64,000 nt of DNA from contig OY759215.1 in the NCBI GenBank assembly GCA_963662175.1, positions 18,527,079 through 18,591,078 on the forward strand, written 5' to 3'. This document shows positions 23,506 through 35,700 of this stretch, in pieces. Each line of letters starts with the position of its first letter. Positions within the stretch are counted from its first letter, which is position 1. Under the pieces are notes generated by a model. That model saw only the letters and a list, made by a program, of their open reading frames with translations, ran no database searches and was not told the DNA's origin. The translations under genes were made by a program, and so were the position numbers. Source of the DNA: Aradus depressus (lineage: Eukaryota > Arthropoda > Insecta > Hemiptera > Aradidae).

Positions 23506-25001
23506 GCCCCCTCCCAGCCTCGCCTCCTCCAACCCTCCATCACCACGTCTTCTATCTCTCCTCTCACCAAACTCTGACAAACAGCAGTCCAACTATATTT
23601 TCTTCTGTTCTTTATCTGACGATGAGTCCGTCCTGAACAAATGAATCATAGGTGGACAAAATCGGAAGCTGTGTAGGCCCTAACAGTAGTCATTTTGGAA
23701 AAACAAATCTACATTAATATTGAGCCCTTCAATATCTTTAATTTGATCCGGTTATTATATTTGCAACAGCGGAACAATAATTTGTTTGAAATGCGCATGG
23801 CTTTTTTGACCAAACATCTTTAGAAAAATGCTTTAATATTTTCCATATTTCGCTTGTCTCTGGGTTACGTATCTCTTGTTTGAATGTGTCTACTAAGACA
23901 CAAACAATATATATTCATTTTTAAAATAAGGAATAGCACATTAATTTTGAATTTTTGTACATGAATTGAAAACAAAATAACAGAACTTTTCTTATACCAA
24001 CCAATTTTTTACAGATCACTTTCCCGTCTCGAAATCATTTCATACTGGCATTACTGGATTATATAAAATTTATGTGTTGGCATCAGCGGTTATCCTCGTT
24101 TCATTGTAAAACATAACCCTGAGAGGGAAGGTGATCTGTAAAAACGTGTAAGAAAGTCCTGTTATGGTCACATCACATCGTATATTATTATTTTTGTTCT
24201 TTATTTCTAATTATTATTGTTTTTTTAAATACCAAAAATAAAAACATATTTTAAAATTTGTTGCTATGTGTTATTATAATTTAAACATTACTTTGAAATA
24301 TTTCTCACGGAAATTTATTGAACATTCTTCGTGGCGCTATAACTTTGTCCGTATTGGTTCGTCACGTAAGCGATTGTAAATCAGGGGAAAAGGAACATAG
24401 TTGCGTTTTCTTGTAAGCTGGCATGTATTTTCAGGCTACGCCTCGCTGCCGCCAGTAAATTACATTAGTTAAAATGACAGAAATTCTTAGGAATATGGGA
24501 TTGAAAATTGTCAATACTCTGATATAAACAAAAAAAAAAATTTAATTACATTGAAAAAAATTATTTACATTAAAAATAAGGTTCTAAATTAATGTGTTGT
24601 TGTAGAAAGGCAACACTGCTTTTTTAACCTCACTGAGGTGAAAATCTATTAATTCACTTAGCCCAATGAGATATAAATTAAAGATGAAATTGTTCCTAAT
24701 TCAACACAAGTTACTAGAAAACCCTGTTGTAGGCTTACATAGCAGAAATATATAAGAACTAAAAGCGATTATATGTTAAAAACATTATTCAAGTCAAGTA
24801 AAATTGTATTATGATATGATATGTAATATTGAATAAATGATTTTATAACAAGAAAAAAAAAATACATTTCTGCAGTGTTTGCAGTAACAATTTTTCAGTG
24901 ACAAAACCTTTTAGCCAATTTTATATTACTTGTATTGAGAGCTAAGGGACTATAAGAAAACTATAAGTGGAAAAAAAATAGATTAGTAACACTCATTATT
25001 T

Positions 25002-25007
25002 TTTATT
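25002..25007 (-). promoter_or_regulatory. Candidate poly(A) signal of the scavenger receptor gene
   Basis: AATAAA on the minus strand about 140 nt past the stop codon. It is the first canonical hexamer seen; cleavage was not verified. Confidence 0.45.
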
Positions 25008-25146
25008 AAAAGAAAATTGTCACTCGAGGAACGATGTCGAAAATTGGGCAAGTGATCATATATAAATATTTGGCGATTTTCATCACAGATCGTTCCGAAC
25101 CCTAGTTATAAATAACAGTATAAAACAGTTTGATTGTCCACTAATG

Positions 25147-25329
25147 TTACGACTTCAACTCAACTCTCTGATAAACAAATTTGAAACCATTAATGTGAAA
25201 GACGATGATAAAGAGAGAAGAGACCATGAGGACCAAGGAGATCCACTTGAGTAGATACTGTATTATGCGGACAGTAAATGTGGCGTGGTAGATGATATTG
25301 TACAGGTCTCCTCGAAAGTCACCAACATT
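25147..25329 (-). CDS. Scavenger receptor exon 10 (residues 449-508, second membrane segment, stop)
   Basis: Acceptor ttttcag. It encodes the juxtamembrane region, a hydrophobic helix (WISLVLMVSSLFIIVFHI, about 477-494), and a short cytoplasmic tail ending VELKS before TAA. Confidence 0.92.
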   Translation of the reverse strand, partial: NVGDFRGDLYNIIYHATFTVRIIQYLLKWISLVLMVSSLFIIVFHINGFKFVYQRVELKS

Positions 25330-28300
25330 CTGAAAAATAATAAATATAACTATAATCCAAAGCTGCAGAGACGTAAAAATTCAATAGATTAGTGAATTAT
25401 AGGGAATGTACTTCCCCAAAACAAATTAATGTCCCCGCTTCAAAACCAATCAACCGTTTGCGCTAATAATCAATAGTTGACTTACATATGGGCTTCAAAA
25501 TCCTCATACTACATTTTGTGTCGATAAATTCATTACATCGGCAGTTATTAAATCAGTTATACGAAAAGTACGTTACAAAACATTGATCCCCTTGAATTAA
25601 GTATATAACGCATACGAAATCAACTCCTTTAATGCTCTTCCCCCTTCTTAAATGTAATAGATGCACCAAAAAAATTTTTAAGTAGTTGGAGGAAACTCTC
25701 TATACCAGAGATAGATTATATATAATAGACAAGATCAAATTGCGATCGTATAAATTCGTGTTTTTTGTACAAAATCTGAATGCTGTACTTTCATTTTTAT
25801 TCTCTTGGCAAAGGGCCTTCTTTAATATTCTATCGTAATTAATTGTGTTTAATATTTTTATTATTATCATTAATAATTTTGTTAGTTGTTTACTATTAAC
25901 TTTATTGTTATTATTTTATTTTATTTATATATTTGAGGAGCAAACATTCAAAAAAGGATTTGTCCAAAAAAATAAGAAATGAGATAAACAGCTTTTCTAA
26001 CTGGAATTTTACCGCGCTTTTATAATATCAACTCCGTTCTTCCAAAAAAAAATTTGTCCCGTGTATATCCAAGGTTGTTTTATAGGGTTTCAATCAAAAC
26101 CAAACTTGTCCAAAGAGCGTTTTCATGTAAACCCAGTTTTGTCCATCTAGACCAATCATAGTGCTAGCTGATAGGATTAGGAACAATTTTAGCTCAAATC
26201 TGTTTTATTTTTATTGTTAATAATATTTTTATTATTTAATTTTAATTACCTACATTATTTGTTTTAAAAATAAGTCAGTATTACATTTTTTTGATAATAA
26301 AGTTTTCGCTCAAATCCTCTTTATTTTTATTGATTAGCCAATTTTTTTTTTTTTTTTTTTTTTTTTGGAAAGGGATTAGTCCTAGAAGGATTCAATCTAA
26401 ACAACATTTGTTCATGTGTTTCAAACAAACACGGACATGTCCAAGCTATTCACAATTTTAATTACCATTGTCAAAATTATTTTAGCTAAAATTTAATTAC
26501 CTATGACATTAATTATGTTTGATTAATTTTAAAAAAATTAAAAACCTATATGAAATAGCGTATAAGCACGCAAAATCATTTCTTGCTGTTTTCTCGAATC
26601 TCTACCAATGTGACAAATCTCTTTTTGAATGTTTGCTCCTCATTTTGTTGTATATATTTTGCTCTTTTTTTTTCTAGTTAGTATGACTCATGCCCGGGCT
26701 TTAACTACGAGGTCATATCGCCTACTACCAGAGCGCTGTTTCGTCACTCTGGTGGACATGAACCAGACTCTACTGTGGGAGTCCTAAGTTTTGCCTACCC
26801 TAAATTTGTTCTCATCCTAAATCCTGTAAATTTTTATTCACCTAGGTTAGGGGTCTTTAACGTGTACCTGACATCATACAGGCTCGGAACCATCGCTTAT
26901 CGTCCCATCCGAAGGACTGCGTACTTAAGTTTATTTTACCTCCCAGATAAAATAAACTAAGGGACTTCGGTCGGGTTTCGAACCCACAATCTTGAGCTCA
27001 GAAGGCAAGCATGCATACCACTGCGCTACCGGCGCTTTCTATATTTTGCTTTTTGTGGCCTGAAAAAGGGGCATGAAATGACCGATACTTTTTGCAACTT
27101 TGGTGTATTGACATATTTTATATTTTCATTTAATCTTTCAGTAATTCTGAACCTCTATTTTCCACTCGGTATTCACAATTTATATATTTTTATAGAACGT
27201 CGGGAACACCCAGCTCCCTGTGTATCTGAGAATTCCTTACCTTCCAAAGCGCGTTTACGGCAAGGCGGAGAACTTCGTTTTCGAACTTGACCAGTTTTTT
27301 AATGTTGGTCTGGCTTGTGCCGAGCCAAAACGGACAGGCGTATGTGATGAGTGACCGTATGAGTGCGGTGTAGAGTAGTGTGGCACATTCATGTCGGAGT
27401 GTTGTGTTTTGTTTAGAATTGTGTAGAGTGAGGAGAGTCGAGTGTAGGCATGTTAATGTGTTGGCCCTAGGTCAGTTTGACTTAACTCTCAACTAACAAC
27501 GTGAAAATCAAATGGCATGCTAAGTGTTTTTGGCACCACTACATGCTTTAATAGAATATTTACCAAAGTAATCCAAGCGATGGGAAGGACGGTTCCTTCA
27601 GACACCTTGGTGAACTGCGGTATGAACGGGCAGTGGTTTACAATGATGCTTAGCTGCAGTGCAGAGTTGCATCCCAGAGGAATACCCAACTTCTATAATG
27701 AAAAAAAAATAGTTGTTAATAAGTTTATTATTTAAAGCATAAGTGGGCAACAACCGGCCAGCGGGCCGGATCCGCTGTAAGATTTGGTCCGGCCCGCGAG
27801 ACATTTTGAAAACCCAATTTAAAAAAAAAAATAATATTACACTACTTACTCACACTCACTCCAAATTAGGAAGATCGAGTAGGATGGGGTTTGTCGCTTG
27901 CTCCTGCGGAATCAAGTGAGCGAGCAAGGCGAGTGAGGAAATCAATTCATGTCATCGCGAGTTTGTTTATGGTCAATAAATTTGCGTATTTTTTTTGTGT
28001 TTTTAATGTGCGTGTTTGCGGATGCGATCGTATTATTTGTCTCATTGATTTCGGTGTCGCTACTTAACTTTCGTAGTTTGTAATAATTCCAAATTTCACG
28101 ATTTAATTATAATATTGTACCTATTTTTTTTTCATTTCATTTTGTTACTTTAATAAATTGTATTATAATAACATTGTCTTATTATTTCGTGTCTGATATC
28201 TATCGCTAAAAATTATGAACATTACTTTAAAGTCCGACGTTATTTTATTTTGAACCATTGAACGTATTTGCACACTAAAGTTTGGCCCGCAACATGTCAA

Positions 28301-31300
28301 AGGTTGCCCATACATGATTTAAAGGATACCTTTCATGTCCCATCACACATGAGACAACATAAAAAAAAATAGTTGTTAATAAGTTTATTATTTAAAGGAT
28401 ACCTTTCATGTCCCATCACACATGAGACAACATAAAAAAAAATACCCAACAAATTACTCAATTTATATTTTAAAAACTGCGCTTATTCTTTAATAATGAA
28501 CATTTAGACAATGCTAAAGTTAAATAAGTAATAAGATTTATCAGGACCAGCTGGTCCCTGATGATACTCGATCGTATCCCTTGACCTCTTCTCTAGAAAG
28601 ATTCACCACCTGAAGATGGCAAATTGCCGAAACTAGTTGTGGTATAAATAAAAAATATGTGAGACTGATACATCTTATTACTTATTTAACAAGTTAGTCC
28701 ACTACATCTGCCTACCACCAAGAAATATAATGCTAAAGTTATGTAATCAGTCAAAAATTTAAAAAAAAAGTCAGCATTTCAATGATACATCGAGTGACAC
28801 GATAACTCCCCATAGAACATATGGTAGACACGAAATTTTATATATGAATCCTGAACCCCATAAGAACGACAGGTATTGATTTTCAGCAGAATCGGTCAAA
28901 GAAAACTCTACAAGAGCTATATTACGAGTTCTTCAGGTAATTTGACAGAAGGAAAATGAGGGGGGGGGGGCTTAACTCAAAAACCCTAATAACTGCTGAT
29001 GTGATTAATGTATCAACATGGTTTTATATGAGGATTGAGAAGAGATAAGAGGATTTTCTGCTAAATCTACCGATGAGGAGAAGGAAAACTTAATTGATTG
29101 GAAATATTTCAAGCCGAAGTGTTTTTTTAATGATCGGTTTTGAAATATTCGATATATGAAATATTTCCTCCTATGTGCATCTAGATCAGGGTTGGCCATC
29201 ACAAATGATCTTGCGAGCCACTTTGAAAATGCATTATAATCCCGCGGGCCGCATATAAAATTATATATCCCCATATTAGATTTGGACCCACTACAAAAAT
29301 TTTTTGGAATGAAAATTTAAAACAGAATGAATTATTATTATTGTTTTTATTATTATTCATACATATAGACATAGATAATATAATAATGATAATAATGAAA
29401 TGATTGAATAATATTTAATTTATCTAATTAGTGAGATACTTGTTTCTCAACTCTTTTATTAGTTTTTGCAAGTTGATCTCAATGCGTGTATTTGCACATC
29501 GTAATTTATGTTGCAGGTTTTCGTTCGTTATGTTCGAGTGTGATTTATGTTTGGTAAATTTCATTTTCGAAAAAAACGAAGGAAAGCAAAATAAACGAAG
29601 AAATAAAACGAAAAAGCACTGCTCTACTGCTCATCATATCTAGGTATGCCTAGCAATAAGCAGCGTGATAAAGTTACAGGAATCAAGCGTGACGCTGCGG
29701 GGGGTCGCTGCAATGCAGTACTGCCCATTTCTGAGTAAGTATAAAAACAGAAGCAATGTGATAAAACAAAAACAGTTATGGAATTTATTTGTTACAAAAC
29801 ACTACACTAAAAACAAAAATATTCCAAAAAAATTTGTGATGAATCTCGCAGGCCGTAAAATTATTCAAGGCATGCGCTCCTGATCTAGATGATCCTGAAT
29901 TTATCCTGAAGTGCCTCCTGTATTGACACGAAATTTTATGTTGCCTCTCTGTATCTGTGATTTTATTCCGATTCGTTGCCTAATTATAAAGAGAATTTTA
30001 TAAGGTAACTTTCGGTAGTTTTTCATTAGCAAAGTATTATTCAGAAAGCCTTCCGTTACTTCTGTAAATTCAGATTTTTTTCGACCAAAGAAGATACCAT
30101 TATTATGGGTAAATTATTTTACATAACAAAAATAATAACAGTGGAAAACTTACATGGTGAATATCAAAGAAAAAATCATGTTTCTCAATGTCAGGTTTCA
30201 AACCAGAAACATTCTGGAGAAGAGCTGGATCGCCGTGTAGAAAATGTGGAAACGAAACTACCACTGGTGATCCTAAAGCATAAACAGAAGAAAATTATTT
30301 AAAATACAGAAACAGGATGAATAACAGACCAATAGCTGGAAAACCTTATCAAGATGCAATTTTTGTCAAAAGATTCATCAAAAAATAGAGAAAAATTTCA
30401 ACAAGATTGTTTCTTTGGGTCTGCGGCGCCACAATTTATAGATTTAAGGAAATTTTATAAGTACCATAATGAACAGTTTTCCAAACCAAAAAGATAGAGA
30501 AAGAAAAGAGAAAACTGGACTTTTAAAGTTTTATGGTTTATTTTATTTCTCGCCTTCTATGGATGATATCTTCCAACCAAATATGATATCTTCACCATAG
30601 TCTACACTTTAATATAGTGTAATTATTGATAACGTATGAAAGAAACACTTTTAAAAAAATATGCTTTTTTAAAATATTAGTATATTTCACAAAATATAGG
30701 TATATAAAATATGTGAGTACTTTTATAGTATTTATTAAGTCGTGGCGAAGATGGTAGCAATACCGAAAGTCCTGCCATGTTTTATATATATTTTGTGAAA
30801 TAGACAATATTTTAAAAAACATGCGTTTTTCTTTACTTTTTTATTTATTAAGTACCTAAATTAAATACAGGGTGAGCAGCAGGCAAGAGTAAATATATAA
30901 AAAAACTGCCGATATAAAAAATGAAAATACCTATATGTTCATAAAAATTGACTCCAAATAATCTACTTTTGTTTAATAAAAAAAAAAAACATGCTAGGTG
31001 CGCGCGCATTCACAGTAACAAAAAGAAACAATTTTGCACTTATTATCATATGTGGAGAAAATTTTTCAAACTTGTATATATTTTTCCTTTTTTTGGACTA
31101 TCTATCAAACTACAATTACATTTAAAATGTAATCATTTTAGAATATAAAGTGATCTTTCTATACTTCTTGGAATATTATTATAGCCATTTTTTAAATGTC
31201 AATAAACTGAATCCACATTCATGCTAAAGTGTTTCGTATTTTTTTTTTACATATCTCCGGTTGAAGGATTTTTTATGAACATGTAGGTATGTTTCCTGTC

Positions 31301-32752
31301 TTTGGGCTGGCAAACTACTATTAAATGCCAGCCCACCATGAAAAGAGATCGATAAACAGCATTATGTACTTACCAAAGTTGCAGTGATCAGTCAAGAATG
31401 CACCCCTTGGAGAACAGGACGGTCCTTGACAAAAACACCGATTTTCAGGATTATCATTGCCTGACCAAAACACATTCTTAGGAAGAGAGTATCTCTTGGC
31501 TGGAAACCCCTGGGAAATCTGCAAACATGAAGCCATAACATATATATATATATATTTTTTATATTACAATCCCCAAGGACAAGAAACGATGACAAACTGA
31601 GTTCATGTCCTACATATGCCAATAGTAATATAATATAATAAATTTCATTTTTCTCCACTTAATTTATTCTAAAACAGTCAGCCATAAAACAACAGGTCGA
31701 TGCATTATCAATGACATCTTATCAGGAATGCCATGAATTAAAATCCAAGTAATTCCACAAAGCTGTCTCGCAGTAAAAACATTTCTTTAATTATTTTTCA
31801 TTGTTACTATAATCTGTATTTTGTAGAGCGATAACTTTTTTCTCATCACAAAATGTACTTTTTGTAAAATTTTAAATGGGACTAACTTCAAGCTAAACCA
31901 AATTTGATAAAAATGTACTCAAAAGTTCCTCAGTTGAGCATGTGACAAATTTAGTCGGGAAATTTTGGAATCCAAGACTTTTTTTTTTATTTTATGTATT
32001 TTGAATATTCACAATCGGTAATAGTAAATTTGATGATACAATTGGAGGGAAAAAAGTATATACGAAAATATATATATATATAAGAAAATAAAAAAACAAT
32101 AATAAAAAATAAAGTATAAAAAATTATATACATATTATCAAAATAATGGTCTATGTACAAAACTATAATATATTCAACAAAGTGAAAATATTCAATTTGA
32201 ATAACAATAAACAATAATAGAAAAAATGAATTAAAATAAACATAAATATAAGAAGTCCCTCAGCGCGAGACCCCTCGAAACACCCCCCCGGTTCTCTGTC
32301 ATCCCCATCTCTCCAACTTAATATGGAGGCAGGGGAGCTCGAGTGATCCCTCCCTGCCCTCTCGCCCCGCCAGTCACTGGCGTGGAGGCAGGCCCAGAAG
32401 GGGAGGAGAGCTGAAGGTGAGAGAATTACATGAGGGGTGAAACTGGTCACCATTAGCAGTCCCTAATAGTTTTGCTAAATTATAGTAGCAAGTCTCTCGG
32501 CCAGCACCGCCTCAGTCTTATCTGGATGGAAATGGGATGTCAAGAGTCGAGCAACTGGATTTACATGGGAAGAAAGGTTACTGTGGAATTTGAAGAAGCG
32601 GGACTTGATGAGGTCAATAACAAAAGGAATTTTTAAGTCATTATGGAGGGTAAGGTTGGACACATAGAAGGGAGCATCGACAATTGTTCTTAGGACTTTG
32701 GATTGGAAGGACTGGATGCGCTTGATGTTAGATGGCTTAAATCCAAGACTAG

Positions 32753-32785
<33 letters not shown>

Positions 32786-35700
32786 CCCGACAGAGTTAAT
32801 ACGCTAGGTTCGTCCGACATAGATCCCGTACAAAGGCGAACGAACAGTATAACTATGTCGGCCGACATTGATTAAAAAGTTTAGCACTCCTTTCGTGGCT
32901 GAGTTGGCTCCAATAGGTGTCAATGTTCGAATTCTGGCGAAAATTCTACAAAAAATGTCTGCCCGAACGATACAACCTCCCCCTCCCCTAATTCCATATA
33001 CAATGGAAACTAAAACGATTGATTTGAGCCTAGGGGACAATATGGAGAATGAAACGAGAAAAACCAAAATCAACTCTCGATTTTTTGGGCGATCAAAAAA
33101 AAAAAAAATTGTCGTGAATCACCAACAATGTATTTCCCCAGAACGAATTAATCAATTCACTTTTCGCCTCCCCCCCCCCCCCTCCAAAACTAGTCGACCG
33201 TTTGCGCTAATATTCAATATTTGACTTACATAGAGGCTGGTTATGTCATCACATTTCAAATATAAAATTTCATGTCGATACATTCATTACATCGGCCGAT
33301 TGAGGTTTATGAGATGAGTCCCTCCTCTGATCCCCCCCTTCCCTTTGGCCTATTTGACTGAAAATCGCTAGGTGTCGTTTTTATGGGGTATCTGGTATGC
33401 GTATCTGGTCACACGTAAACAATGAGTGGGTCGATATATTCATTCTATCGGGTTATTGGAGTTTTTGTGTTAAGCTTCCTCTTTTAATCCCCCCCTTCCC
33501 CCTGGTTGATTTAGCTGAAAATCAATAGGTGTTGTCGTTAGAGGTTTTTGGATTCACATATAACATTTTATGTCGATATATTCATTCTATCGGGAGTTCA
33601 CGGACATCTCGGTCGGAAAACATGAAATTATGTTGAAAACTCCGCATCGAATTTTTGACCGAATACATAACTTCCTCTGTATTTCGTATAGCTGAGGAAG
33701 TAAAATAAATACATTTGTTTAGGAGATTTGTGAAACATCTCTAAATAATAGTCTTATTTTTTCTTTTTTTTCTTACAGTATTGATACCCTGATATTCGAT
33801 GGGTATGCGCCGACAGAGTCCCTTGACAAACAGATAGAGCCGTTCTTGTTTGTCGACGAGCTGACCTGGGAAGAGTGTGCCGTCACTCCCCTGGAGAGTG
33901 TTGCACTCGTCCTTCCAGTAGGGCAGCCTCTTTCGCCCGTTGTACACCTCCACAACCCCCAGCGTGTTCAGCTCCGGGGTCCCCGTTCCGATCGTCACCC
34001 GGTCCGGGCTCAACCCGCTTCTCTGCAATCACAACATCTCCCTATCAATCTCTGCAAATACTAGTACAATAGAACGAACTAATACCTGCGAAAAATACGC
34101 ACATTACAGACACAATAAATAGAGCACATTTTTATAACTGTTAATACTACAACATTTAAAAGCAACCCTGCACCTCTGTTAGTGACCTCTCCAACTCCAC
34201 CAAACAATCCAAATACCTCCATTATGCCAATAATTTCCAAATGTTTCTCTCCTTCCATCTCTCCACTGCTCTTGATGCTTAAGACAAGGTGATGGAGGAC
34301 ATTCACGAGAACAGACAGACAGAATAGTGAGAACATAGGGTTCCTCTTTGATCTTCTGAGTACGGAAATGTACAATGTACAAAATAGTATATGTTTTCAC
34401 TCAATTTTAATCCAAGCTATTCCAAAAAAAAATAGCAGGTCAGAGCACCGAAAAACTTACACAACTTTACATTTACTTCTACATGTGCAATTTGCGAAAA
34501 TTTCCTCAAAGAAACGAAACAGAGTTAGCTAGATTTCATCGAATTATTAAATTTTGTATACATACATCGGAGAGCATTCCAAATTTCACCGGCACTTCTT
34601 CTTTCAAAATAGCTGTAACTTTTCTAGCGACGAGAGAAAAACTATCATCAAAGCCCAAGACGAAGTCAGCCACAGCCACATGGAGGAAAGGTCTTGAGTC
34701 AAGTCCCCGAAGAATTGCCGCCAGCGGGATCTGAGTCAAAACTGTCTTCTTCTTGCCTGTCGCGATGGCACTCTGCAAAGAAAAGTGGAACGTTAACCAA
34801 TAAATCATTTCTCTAATTTAATTAGTTTTTGTAACTTTTAACTACGAGGTCATATCTGCTACTACCAGAACGCTCTTTCTTCGCTCTGATGGACATGACC
34901 CCGACTCCACTGTGGGAGACATAACATTTTGCCTACCCTGGTTTATTATCCTAAGATAGGGGTTTTTAACTTTACATCGTACAGGCTCGGGACCATCGCT
35001 TAACGTCTCATCCAAAAGATGACCTGCTGAAGGTTTTCGGGTGGGGCTTTAAGCGATTGATCCCTAAAGCAATAACTTCCCTAGTTTATATTACATTTAA
35101 AATATATTTCGTTTCATTTTCATGATAAATTATATCATTATCGATTTATATTTTATTTTTTCGAAATCCATAACTTTTTTTTCTATTTGATGAGAAAAAA
35201 AAAATTGTGTTTCGATAGAACGTCAAGAAAACGCTCCGTAACGCTCCAGAAGTAGCGAAAATTATGAAAACTTACAAAATAAGAAAAAATGCTGGTTAAA
35301 GAAAGAATATAATAATAAATTAATTAAGAATTTAATGTTTTATCTTGTTAGATTTTATTAAATACAAATTGGTTCTGCCCCTAATTTTGCATTTCCATTT
35401 TAATGCTAGTAGATATTCTGACAAAATCACAAGGATCTAATGACATTCAACATATCCTAGCTGCGATAGGAGAACATGTTATTATTTATTACATTCTGTT
35501 TTTTTGTGCACATTCTTCTTTCGGGAAAAATATATCATTATTATTATTATGTAGACCCTAAATTATCTATTTCTTGTATATATATTTTCAAATGCATGCG
35601 CTATGCAGAGCTTTTTTTTGTTGTTTGATGTCTAAAATATTATTCTTTGCCATCAAATGAAACAAAGTTGTTGTCTTTCCTAAAACAACAAAAAAACAAA

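Larger units (their letters stand above)
23362..23580 (-). repeat. Segmental duplicate of 8022-8240 (promoter, first exon, intron start)
   Basis: Aligns with 8022-8240 with few changes through the GC-rich upstream region, exon and intron start. A short further match (TAGGGTCTTCC-type, 23130 versus 8012) suggests the intron is also shared but interrupted by about 220 bp in copy 2, including a T/G-rich tract at 23230. Confidence 0.8.

Noticed and set aside
27489..27735. Opposite-strand ORF (27517-27735 plus) over exon 9
   Set aside because: Antisense shadow of the scavenger receptor exon, which matches the family and has proper splice borders.
29431..29883. Two lysine-rich ORFs (29431-29643 and 29665-29883)
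   Set aside because: No recognisable motif, low-complexity composition, inside an intron next to a hAT end; not supportable as genes.
32870..32960. tRNA-like segment (GGCTGAGTTGGC ... GTTCGAATTC)
   Set aside because: Boxes resemble a tRNA-derived SINE head, but no body or second copy was found in the window.
33846..34122. Plus-strand ORFs over 33846-34122
   Set aside because: Shadows of exon 6 of the receptor on the other strand.
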